Positions 47,215-58,200 of a stretch of DNA of 64,000 bases are shown here, piece by piece. The notes beneath the pieces were generated by a model. That model saw only the letters and a list, made by a program, of their open reading frames with translations, did no database searches and was not told where the DNA came from. Both the position numbers and the translations under genes were made by a program. How positions within the stretch are numbered: the first letter of the stretch is position 1; the number at the start of each line of letters is the position of its first letter. The stretch is from Lobulomyces angularis (taxonomy: Eukaryota; Chytridiomycota; Chytridiomycetes; Lobulomycetales; Lobulomycetaceae), in the NCBI GenBank assembly GCA_027604685.1, contig JADHYX010000058.1, forward strand, positions 1 to 64,000, read 5' to 3'.

Positions 47215-49286
47215 ATGAAATTTTGTTTTGCCCTTATAGCTTTATCCATCATCCTCAATGTTTATAGCTTTAGTTTAAACAAACGTAGATTGGAACTTTT
47301 TATAGATAGTGTATATAATGAAGAAAGAGCTCCAGGTTATTTGAAACATTATTGTATTAACTTCTTTTTTTATTAGGAATGACTGTGTCTATTATAACTG
47401 AAAACACAAAAATTTTGAGGAGTGCATATTCAACTTCACAAATTCACCCTTCTTTAACATTAATTCCCGTTGGAGAGCAAATGTCTTCTTTATTTACTAC
47501 AACCGCAGTTTTACAGTTAGTTCAATCTAAAAGATTAAAAATGGAAGATTTGGTTAGTGATTTTTTTAAATTTAATTGTTCGGATAGCCGGCATACCGTT
47601 TTTAAAATGCCTCCCTTTTGTCAGTCTGAAGTAACTATATTGCATTTACTTACTCATACCGCAGGACTAGAACACAGATCCTTTCAACCGGTTAGTTAAT
47701 TTTTATTCGTTTAATTTATCGTTGTGTTGAATTTTCAGGGTGAGCACACCTTTGGGGAGCAATTTCCAAGAATCGTACACCCTCCTGGGAAAATTTATTC
47801 ATATTCCCCTCATGGATTAGCTTTATTGGGAAAGATTGTCTCTATGGTCACTGGTATGCCGTTTGATAAATATGTCGAAGAAAAAATCTTTTTACCTCTA
47901 GGGTGAGTTTAATATTAGATAATTTAATATTAATTTTTTTAGAATGTTGAATACAGGATTTATTGCTCCGAATTCTGATAGCAAACTATTGAAGAAGTTT
48001 AATCAATCCACTACCTCCACCTCATCTGCAAAACCTCATCAACATCTTTTTACACCTCATTCAATTAAAAGTGATACTTTCTCAAAAAGTGAAACCTTTG
48101 AAGCTACAAAGTTTGATATCAACGATAATTTCGGTTGGTTTAGTACAGTGTCTGATATGAATTTATTTATGGAAGCGTCCCTAAATAAAGGTGCAGCCGG
48201 AAACTCGGATAGTCACTTGTATGGGTCTGTACCCAAACGTATTTTAGAGGTACTTTAACATTATTTTTCATTTAATGAATTCATAATATAAAATAGGAGC
48301 CCTTTGCTGATTTAATGCAAACACCTCATAAATCACACACTAAATCTTTATCAATCTGTTTGGGGTATTATGAAACTGTCATTAAAAATACCCCGATTCT
48401 TTTCAAAACAAGTGAAGCAACTGGTTCCAGCCATATTATGGCGATTCTACCAGATGAATATATTGGCTTTTACGCTGCAACTAATTCAAATAATCCAAAG
48501 TATTTATGGGAAGTTTTAGAAGAATTTATTTTAACTTATGTTGATGGGCGAGCCGAGGAGAAAAAAAGGACAATTGATGCCACTGATGAATTAAAGTTTG
48601 ATTTGGAAGACTCAGAATTTTTAGGAACTTACAGATTAACTTCAACTTCTTACACAAATTATGAATCATTTTTCAGTTTGTTTTCTCAGGCGCAAGTGTA
48701 CAAATCAGGTGAATCATTGGGGATAGATTTACCATTTTCTGGGTCATTTTACATAAAAAAAACTACTGGAAACGGATCGTTTCTAATGGATGATGGTACG
48801 CAGTTAACCTTTAAAAGGTATGCTGGACAAGTAAGATATGTATTTACTGAAGATAGCGAACACAATCCCGTAACCTTTGAAAGAGTGGATTACGATTCTT
48901 CAAGTGTGTTTCTTATATCTGCTGTGTCGATTTTTGTTATAATTTATGAAATTTTTCAAGGGGATAGAGATATGGATGCGTCATTTTTAAAGTTTCTAAT
49001 ATTTTTTAACTGTGTGTCCCAAAGTTTATTTATAGCATTGGGATTACCTTTAATGTGGTTAACACATGGCGAAAGATTTTTTAATTTATTACCCATTTTA
49101 AAGAAAGTTTTTATTTTACCAGTCATTAGCCAATTTTTAACGTTGGCTGGATCAATAGCTTTATTGTTCTTCGGTAGATTGGAAAAAAAAAGTGTTTGGC
49201 ATTTCTTAGTTCTAATCTGCTGCTTCAGACTTTGTTTGTATGAGATTCAATTTGATTTAACTTTTTTTGATTTACCACTTCATTAA
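47215..49286 (+). CDS. Beta-lactamase-fold (serine hydrolase-like) membrane protein, probably catalytically inactive
   Basis: Exons 47215-47335, 47377-47690, 47739-47902, 47943-48249 and 48297-49286 give 631 residues. A signal peptide (MKFCFALIALSIILNVYSFS) leads into a class C beta-lactamase/LACTB-type domain: LFTTTAVLQLVQSKRLKMED, TILHLLTHTAGL, YSYSPHGLALLGKIVSMVTG and FGWFSTVSDMNLFM. The SxxK catalytic pair aligns with Gln75-Met-Ser-Ser78, so both nucleophile and base appear lost. The YxN triad reads Tyr-Ser-Pro. After the domain comes a beta-rich segment (about 400-510) and then about four membrane helices to the end. The helices would anchor the domain, on the lumenal or outer side given the signal. 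Fungal members of this architecture are poorly studied. A pseudoenzyme role is inferred. Confidence 0.85.
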
Positions 49287-49454
49287 TGAAACTGCAATCG
49301 ATTAATATAATTGTTACAGGCAAACACTAACCCCTTTGTAATTTTTTTTTTTTTTGACAACATAGATAGAATTAATTATTTGTATTAAATTATAAAACGT
49401 AAATTTAACAGAACATAAATTAAATGAATCATTTATTTCCAACTGCATTTCGCA

Positions 49455-50550
49455 TTAATAGGGAGGGTTAAAATTCCCTTGTAAAGGAAATCCCATGTGA
49501 GGTGGAAATCCAATTTGTGGTGGAAATCCACTTTGTTGAGGAAATTGGGGAGTAAATCCTCCAACCTAAAAGAGAAGCAATATTATTTGAGTGCGAAAAA
49601 TTAAAAAAATAAAAATATACATTAGGCGGAGGAACTCGCTGTTGATATGCAGATGGAGGAGGTATTGGTTGAAAGTTTGCATTTCTGTTAACTTGAGGCA
49701 AATTTTTTTTAGCTTGTGCCGCAAGCAATCTTTCTATAAAAAAAAAAAACTTTTAAAAAATTGAACAATAGTATTTACCGGAAGCCGACCCATGTTTTTC
49801 CCCTTTACCATCCTTCTTGAATGCATAAGAAACAGTAATGACCTTGTTGGCCAAATATTGCCCATTCATGGCTTCAATAGCATGATCAGCATTCTCAAAA
49901 TTATCATAACAGATAAAACCAAAGCCTTTACTCACACCCGCCTCAACATCCCTCCCAACTTTTGGAGTAGATATTAAAACACCAAAGGCACTAAACGTAT
50001 CGTAGAGTAATTTTTCATCGACGTCTGGATCTAAGTTGCCTATGAATAAAGTTGCACCAATATCCATTTCTTTTTTATCACTTGTCGCTTTATTAACCCT
50101 AATTGGTTTACCAAAAAGCTTTACCATTGTCATTACCTAATCTTTTATTAATTGCTTAATGTCTTCTTATTTTTTACTTTTATGGCATAATCAGCATCAG
50201 CCTCTGTCATAAATTCGCAAAAAGCAAAACCTTGGTGCATTTGGGTTACTCGATCCTTTGGTAAGTGTACATTTGAGACAGGCCCTGTAAAAATTTAGTA
50301 AGATTGAATAAATTATAAATCACTGTTTCACCTGCCTGAAGCATTAACTCCCACAGTAAAGTATCGTTAACCCTTTCATCAATATTACCAATGTACACAG
50401 TTGCATCTTGATTGCGATTTTGCTCCAACTATTGATTGCAGGTAATAAGAAAGATTATTATTTTTTTTTCAAAAAAATTAAGCAAAAGAACATTAAGTGT
50501 TGTTTTCTATGCTATTTAAGCTGTTTTACAGTTTCTTATCAACTTACCAT
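49455..50550 (-). CDS. SF3B4: Splicing factor 3B subunit 4 (SF3b49), two RRMs
   Basis: Exons 50550-50548, 50428-50332, 50284-50178, 50136-49779, 49733-49621 and 49565-49455 give 262 residues. It is a U2 snRNP protein contacting pre-mRNA near the branch site. RRM1 reads [33 protein letters not shown] and [22 protein letters not shown]2 reads [36 protein letters not shown] and [20 protein letters not shown], then ERLLAAQ. The tail is Pro/Gly/Phe-rich. The only ATG that splices into frame is ATG directly followed by GTAAGT at 50550, so exon 1 contributes just the start codon; the next exon otherwise has no Met before RRM1. Confidence 0.92.
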
Positions 50551-50582
50551 AAAAATTAGGTGATACACAGAAATTTGAAAAA
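50551..50582. promoter_or_regulatory. 32-bp spacer between divergent start codons
   Basis: The SF3B4 ATG (50550, minus) and the UPF0220 ATG (50583, plus) are separated by 32 bp. Any promoter must overlap one or both 5' transcript ends. No motif was recognised. Confidence 0.5.
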
Positions 50583-51470
50583 ATGGTATTTCTATACAAC
50601 TTCATAATCAAAAACTTATTTATGTAGCCTAGGCAACCATTGTTACTTGATGACGATGAGCAGAATAATAATAGAAGATCAATTTCTCCTAATACAAACA
50701 ACAGATCTGCTTTTTATTGTGCTAGCTTCAATTCCGTTTTTAAAAATTGTTTACCAGAAGTTCCTTTGTTAACCTTTCATAGAATTGAAATTGTTGGCTA
50801 CGTGGCTGGTGCTTTGGTAAAACTAAATTCAATTTATGTAACAAATTCAAGATTAACTGGTGCAGTTTGCTTTAGGATGGTGGCTATTTATTGACGGGGT
50901 ATCATTTGCTGCAACAAGAAGTCCTGCAGTTGCAGTGCCTATATCATTTGAAGATTTCGTCCCAGGAATTTTATCAACATTTTCCCTAATTATGTAAATG
51001 ACTTTTTTAGAAATTAATTTTGTTAAGTTATTTGCAGTGTAAACTTAATTAATAAAGAAACCTTAAATGCTGATGATTTTTCATTTGGAGGGAATCATGT
51101 TGCAGCGAAAGCTAGAGGTTGTGCATTTATTGGAGTAACAATGGCTTTATCAGCTATTATAGGGGCAATTGTAATTTTTTTTTCATTTAAATTTTATCAT
51201 TTTTATTTTTTGTTTTACTGCTAGTCTATTATGTGTGTCAAATATGTGGTTCCTGGTCATGGTGGTGATACTCTGTATTTTGGAATCATCATTCCAGTAC
51301 AAAACATTTTAATATTTGCTGGGTAATATTTTTTCTAAATTTAACCTATTTTTATTGGCGTTAGGTCTATGGTCTTATGGTTTGGTAGAAACGAAGCGCC
51401 AGCAAATCAGTTTGGTAATGATATTTTTTTACATTATTTTTTTCTTACTTTCAAATGTTTAGGTTTTTGA
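50583..51470 (+). CDS. UPF0220/TMEM50-family membrane protein (Vps68-like)
   Basis: Exons 50583-50585, 50628-50816, 50866-50993, 51038-51170, 51225-51322, 51365-51414 and 51463-51470 give 202 residues. Four hydrophobic helices carry family signatures: YVAGALFALGWWLFIDGVSF, VPGILSTFSLIIVNLINKET, ARGCAFIGVTMALSAIIGAI and YFGIIIPVQNILIFAGSMVL, then WFGRNE. Yeast Vps68 takes part in vacuolar protein sorting; animal TMEM50 is poorly defined. Exon 1 is only ATG followed by GTATTT, and the last coding exon is 8 nt (GT TTT TGA). An Asn/Arg/Ser-rich N-terminal stretch of about 50 residues precedes the first helix. Confidence 0.85.
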
Positions 51471-51858
51471 ATTAATCTAATCTGCTAATTATATCAATAT
51501 GATGTTTAAAAATTTATTTATAATTCTAATTCCTTCAACTTCGTGATTTTTTTTTCTGGTATCCTAGCATTTAAATATTGTACATTTTCGAATAAAAGTA
51601 AATCCGCAATTCAAATGTCGGTTAAAACACATTAAGAAACTGCAATATAAATTTCTGTAAGATTTGGAAATTTATTTATTATACTTCATCAAATATTATT
51701 TAAAAATTCCAATTTAAAAGAATGAAAGACAAATGCATACTGGAAAAACTGTGCAATTTTTTTTTGGTACGGCAACTAGTCTTAAACTTTAAAACCGCTG
51801 ATTATTCCCTAAACCAAAAAAACAGAAGAAACTATATTTTAAAAAATCATTAAGACAA
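51471..51858. other. Convergent intergenic region, no feature seen
   Basis: Between the UPF0220 gene and the Rrn6-like gene 3' ends. Nothing supportable. Confidence 0.4.
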
Positions 51859-54800
51859 TTAAAATCCCCGTTTTCTTTTCTTTTTTCCTGTATCTTTTTG
51901 AGATTGTCTACCTAGTAAAACACTTGTACCACTATTTTGACTAAAGGACAAGCTATTTACGCTATTGTGAATCACAAAATTTTGACTGGCGGAGAGGACA
52001 GCAGGGAGCTGGTAAGATGTGGGAAGTTCTTCCCCATTACTACATACATTACTGATTTGACTCTGGGTTTGTTGGCTCAAAAGATAGTTTTGTAAATTTA
52101 AATCACTTTTTTGCTTCATTTTTTCTTGATAAATCATGGTTTTTCTACGACTCTTCTTCACTCCTTTCAATTCTTCATCATTATTATCTTTTCTGTTTCT
52201 AAAATAATCCCTCTTTACATAGTACTTTTCTGGATTTAACCAGCGATGGTATAACTCTGAAGATGCTTTTGATAGTTTGACAGGATAAGAAGTAAAGTGT
52301 GACTTTAGCAAAATTTGTGGAGAAGGTACAACCTCTTCCTCATCAGAGGAGTCAGCTTTTAGAAAATTATTCTCCAGTAAAACTTCCCTATTACCAATTC
52401 TTTCCATATGTGTTTCTTCATTGAGTGTATCATCTTGAGTTTCTATAAAACGAGTAGTAATATTAAATGTTTTTAGTGATTTGAAAATTTCTATAGTTGC
52501 AATATCTATCGATTTTTTTCTACTATATTCGTAAAAATCAACTATTTCACCGTTATATGCATTAAAATCATCTGTTACTTGCTCATCCTGTACCGCAAAC
52601 AACGCATTTAAGAAGTTTCGCAATTCCTCAAGGGAATTAAAGTTGGTTGATGTAATATTATTTCTATTATGAGAATACTTATTCAAAAAAAATAATGGTA
52701 TGGATTGAATACTTAAATTAAGTGTTTTTGATTTAAAAATTTTTTCAAAATCATTTAAATGTTCAATAGATGTAAAGTAATTGGTTGGATATGAATTGGG
52801 TATAACAGGTACCATATTGCGATATTCTATTAACTTAACAGTGCCACTCAAAGCTAACTCGTCCCTTCAAAGATAATTTTAATTAACAGAAAATTCTACC
52901 AGATTTACATTGAAAGCACCCTAACATTAGACGAAGAAAGTAATTCACACCAGTACTCAACTTTTTCTTGTAAAACATCATTAAACGAGATTAAATTGTC
53001 TTCTTGAAAGTAATAAGGATTTGAAGGATCAATGAAACCTTTAAGAACTAGATTTTGTTACAGGAAAAAAGAAAATCAATTTACTTACATTTCCATAAAT
53101 TTTGAAATTGATAAATTGGCGTTGATTTGAAATTCATTTTTGTTGACAGTGCTCTAGGAGGAAAAATGTTGGTGTTGAAACCTCCAAACTTAATTTTTAT
53201 ATCGCTTTTAACATCTCTAAACTTGATAACATCTAAAAAGTTTGACTTATCAGTGATCTTATTATCACCACTTTTATGATTATGCTGTAAAGATTCTTCC
53301 TTTTTTTTTTCAGAAACTTCGATGCTGCCTTCAATTACTGTTCTATATTCTTCAGAAATTTTTGAAGAAGTATAGTCAAGAATAAATTGTTGACTGTAAA
53401 GAGAACCATCATAAACTAATTGAAAAATAGTGATTATAGAATTATCATCCTCAAAAATGGAAACGCCATAAAGTGGGGGCCATTTTACATTAGGAAATGA
53501 TTCCAAATATTTTTTTTCTGTTCTGTTGGTTTGCCTTACCAAGGTAGGAATTACATTTCGAGGATTGTCGTTAAAGTATTTATAGTTCTCAAACTCGAAA
53601 AAAGGTTTAATGGTTTGACTGAAGCCATTAGTTTTTAAGGCATTTCCGTGTTGCACTATTTCTATAATTCTAAAAATTATATCCGCATTTTTTCTATTCC
53701 ATGTCACTACTCCAACTTAAAATTTTTATGATAAACAATTCTGTACAGTTACTTACCTTGATTTAATACGCCAATATTTGGTAATTTAAATAATTCAATT
53801 CCTGCAACAGTTTCACTTAAGTCACAGTCATTCCATTCCAACATTACTTTTTTAGGATGTCTAATATCAATTAGCTTAAACCCAAAATTGGTTGCAAGTA
53901 AAAGTTTAAAAGGTAGTATCCTTCCTCCTGAGCAGCCAAATTGAATTTTTTCATTTTTTTCATCATCATCAAACCGATAAATTAACAATGTGCTCTTAGA
54001 ACTACTTCTTTTGAAGTCACATTTCTCAATCCTAGAGGAACCAACGATTACAAGACTTTCAGGTTGAAATCCAAAAAAACAGTGTAACCATTCGTTAGCA
54101 GGGTAGTTTTTCATTTTCAAAATTATTTTTACACTAAAAAATAAAATAAGAATATGGTAAAAATTTAAAGTTACGATGGATCTTCTATTGTATCAGCTTC
54201 CCAAAGACAAACGGTACCATCTTTTAACAAAATAAGTGCTTCAAAGGCAATAGTATTGCAAAAATTCACATCAACAACGTTTTCCTCAAATTCAAAAGCT
54301 TTAAAAATTTCCATTGACAAATTTACTCCATCTAAGAGATTTACAGAAATAAATGACACCATTTTTTCTGTTCTGATCGCAAGGATTGTACACAGTTCAG
54401 ACACCTTGACTTCTGACACAACTATTTGTAGTATACTCCTTTTTAATTTTAAAGAACTTGCAAATGCATCCTGAAAATCCGTGGCTAAGTTTATACCTGA
54501 TTTTTTTTTAATAAAAAGTTCGGTAAAGACAATACTAGATTTTGTACTATCGCTTACGTAGCTCATTCAAAAGTGTTCCACTAGCATAAGCAATCCAATG
54601 CTTATCTTTCAACTGAAAGCATGAAGTACAACTTCTTAAGTATGGGAATTGATAATAGTTTTGATATTCAAATTTCAATCCTTCCGATAAATTATTATAA
54701 AGTAGCTGATGGGGTATATACTGAGTAGAATCTACCAGGCTCCAGTATCCAACCTTTAGGTAGCTAGTTAATTCCAACTTTATAATTAACAAACCATTTG

Positions 54801-55154
54801 TTCTATCTCATGTGAGGAAGGGTCTAAATTTTTACACCGCAGTGACTGGGCGAGTCCAGAGCTTAATATAGAACTAGGAAATCGCGGTAACCGCCAAGAT
54901 CTTGTAAAACTTGAAAGCCGTTTTGAGACTAGAGCATTTAAATGAGTCCCTGCAAAATCATCCTGTTATTAAGCAAAAAATTTAAATTTAAGATTACCAT
55001 TTGCAGTGCTAGTACTACATAAAGTTTTAACAAAGTTATAATTGCCGTTATGAAATAAAAACTGTGGATCAAAATCTAAATTAAAATTTCCCAAAGAGCC
55101 AAAAGTAGTTTGACTGGAGTTTTTAATATTAACTGGAGTTGAAATAGGAAACAT
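51859..55154 (-). CDS. Rrn6/TAF1C-like RNA polymerase I core factor subunit (probable)
   Basis: Eight exons (55154-54998, 54949-54838, 54763-54558, 54484-54175, 54133-53757, 53715-53089, 53047-52909, 52864-51859) give 977 residues. The middle shows weak beta-propeller strands (GTVCLWEAD, FGFKLIDIRHPKKVMLEW, PPLYGVSIFEDDNSI, LVYDGSLYSQQF). The C-terminal part is Ser/Gln-rich and ends KKKRKRGF, the basic Gly-Phe ending I recall for Rrn6 and TAF1C. Before it lies SSELYHRWLNPEKYYVKRDY. Rrn6 helps place RNA polymerase I on the rDNA promoter in the nucleolus. The head-to-head partner, UTP10, also serves ribosome production, which supports the call. The junctions at 54764-54837 and 54485-54557 have alternatives. 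The family call is probable, not certain. Confidence 0.6.
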
Positions 55155-55226
55155 AAATTGATTTATATCATTCCTTATTTTTCAAGTTTTTTTTTTTTTT
55201 TTTTTTTTTATATTTTATTAAAAGAA
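55155..55226. promoter_or_regulatory. Bidirectional promoter with 23-nt T tract
   Basis: Only 72 bp separate the Rrn6-like and UTP10 start codons. Positions 55187-55209 are 23 consecutive T, a poly(dA:dT) tract of the kind that excludes nucleosomes in fungal promoters. No specific factor site was recognised. Confidence 0.55.
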
Positions 55227-58200
55227 ATGCCATCATTAAAAGACCAATTGAAGGTAAAAAAATTAATAAACATGTAATTTGGGCTAACGTATTGTTAAGG
55301 GTATTCAAAAATTGTCACAGAGTGCAAAGAATCAACCCAGTTTACTTTTTAGTAAATCTGGTGACATTGATTCCGATGCCGTACTAGGTAATGATTTATA
55401 ATGTTTTTTGTTATAAAATTAACGTCTCATAGATTTAGCCAAGAACGGTTTAGCTGAGTTAGTTACAAAAGATAAACGATTTTTAGCCTTTGAAGACTCC
55501 ATATTTAGCGACTTTTACAAAAATTCTAATATTGAACTTCAAGTAAAATGGCAATTTACAATTATTCTAATAAAAAAATTTTTTTTCTTATACAGTCACC
55601 TGAAATTTTGGAAAATTTGAAGAAAAGTATCGCAAATTTTTTAATACTATTATCTCCATATTTTCTTTTAAAACCTAGTTTAAAGGTTTTGGAGTGGTTG
55701 ATTAGAAGATTTAAGATACATAAATATAGTATAGAACAAGTAATGTTATGTATACTACCTTACCATGAATCACTACAGTTTGTTAATTTGGTATCATTAT
55801 TTCAATTTCATGATACCTCAAGTAAATGGTCCTGGTTAAAGATTGTGCAACAAACTCGAGTTCCATTGGACAGAAATAATCTGGTACAACGATGTTACAC
55901 TGATAGTAGCATATTAAATTCCATTTTTGAAATGGTATGAAATAGAGATGTCTAAACTCTAATTTTTTTCCAAAGGTGAGGTTAAACCTTGAAGTTAAGG
56001 TAGTCAATAAGCCACTGTGGTCATTTTTTGCTACAACTGTGGTTCATTATATTGCTGCTGCAAAAAAAGTCAATGAAAAGCTGGTTAGAACTTTACTTCC
56101 AATAAGTTTTGAAATAATGAAATTTAAGTCTGATACCGATCTGCAGGTAAAGATGCTATTTCAGATTTAAAGTTTTATTCTAAATCCAATCATAATTTAG
56201 TCCACTGCTTTAATGATTTTCGCCCAAATCTGTCATCGGTCACAACTTTCCAATGAAGTGTTGAAAGAAATTTTTGATTCAATTGCTATATATGTTGTTC
56301 CTCAACTTGAATATCTTTCTTTATTAACTATAATCACAATATGTCAAACACAGTCCAATGAAAATGTTAAATTTGGTTCTCAAATTGTTAAGCGCCTTTC
56401 TGAATTTTCTGATTTGGTAGGAAATTTAACAAAGGTTTCCATATCCTATCAAGTGGACTCCTTTTTAATACCTTTTTTAAAAGCATTGGAAGGGGCGAGG
56501 TGCATTTCCTTTTAATAATTTTTTATTTATTTGTATTTAGTGAAAGTAATAATTGCTATTATATACTGCTGTTGAGGTTGATCAAATATCAGGGTATGGA
56601 TGCTGGTGTCCGCAAAAGTGTTATCTCCCCATTATGTGATGAATTGTTGAAAAGATTTTTAATTCTTAATAAAAATGACGAAAGAGCATCTTCTGAGATG
56701 ATTCAACTGTTGCAAGGAATTCAATTGCATTATTCAGAGGATCTGAGTTTGTCTGTTGATAAGCAGTTAACGGTACTCAAAAATGGTTTTAAAACTAATA
56801 CCTTTTTAGTTTTTAGGAAAAACAGATGTTGAGTCCACTAAAGCCCTTTACAGTTTTATATCAAGTACTTTTCAAAACACTCTTTTTCAACCAGATTATG
56901 AAAACAATACTGTTCTTTACCTAAGCCTGTATCATTTGGAGGAAAGTGTGCGAATAGTCGCATATAAGCGGTTGTCAGACCTTCTTCAGCAAGGTGATCA
57001 GATTTTAGATAAGGAATTTTTAGATTCTGTCATCTTAGATGGGTTTGAAAGCCAAAGCAATAGCATTTCAGAAACTCTCTTGGAAATGCCATTGCAAAAA
57101 TTAATTGATCATGATAAGTTGGTGAAGGCGCTGATAACGGTAGTTGAGAAATCTGGTAAACAATGGCTTCCTAATAGAATAAGGGCTTTAGATATGATGA
57201 TACAAGTTGTGATCGCAGGGAAAGTTCGGCAAGATATTATTGTAGAAGTAGAAGAAGTATTTTTTGGATCCTTATTCATTTCTTCTGAAGTAAATTTATA
57301 AGAATTATTTGTGTAACTGTTAAATTTTAGAGCTTTCAACTTGCTTCTTGTGCCCTTGAATTGGTAGCTCAACCCGATTTTCCTTTCAAAATGCTTGCGA
57401 TGAATCGTTTCACATTCACAGCTGCGTTACATAAACTCTCTGATTCGATAAATCCTGTTGTTACTGAAAAATTATGTAAGATACTAATCAAAGTTGCCAA
57501 TGCGATTGCTGGTAATAATTACTCTTTAACAAGGTAACTTAACATCTTAAAGGAATCAATGGAATTGAAACGAAATTATTTGAAATGGCAAAATCATCTC
57601 GGAAAAATGTTAGATACCTGAGTACAGTTGCTCTATTTTGCCTGCTTCAAAATTCGAAAATATCTAAAAAGGTTTTTTTGGCTAACACTTTCATAGAACA
57701 TATTAGAGAGTTCTTTAAAACTTTGAACATAAGAAAATTAAAGAAATTGGAGATTACTAAAGAAGGTAGAATTCCCAAAAACCTTTTACAAGCAATGGTT
57801 CTATACAATGACAGTATTCCGGTTGACGAGTACTTAATTTTTTCAACTCTGAATCTTATTATTCGCCAAATTGCAAAACCAAAAAATTTACCGAATGATT
57901 TGAATATTTGGTCAGAAGTGACAAAAAATAAGGCAGAATTCTGTGAAGAATATCAGCTTTTAATGAAAAAAGTTTATGTTTTTGTCTTGGTGGGCTCAAA
58001 GTTCGATGTCAGTTGGTCGCAATTGTTAGAAGTTTTCTTTTCCTACCACAGCAAGGAAGATTGTTTACAGTTTTTAACTTCATTTTTAATTGATAAAAGT
58101 ATAAATTTCTCATTCTTATATCACTATAACTTTGACATTTAGATTCCTCTACCAATGTTCTCGTATCTTCGTTGAATATTTGTTCTGGTTTCATTTTAAG

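Noticed and set aside
54785..54802. A 17-nt intron in the Rrn6-like gene
   Set aside because: It is too short. A 74-nt intron (54764-54837) with a normal donor and TTAACTAG acceptor joins the same exons in frame.
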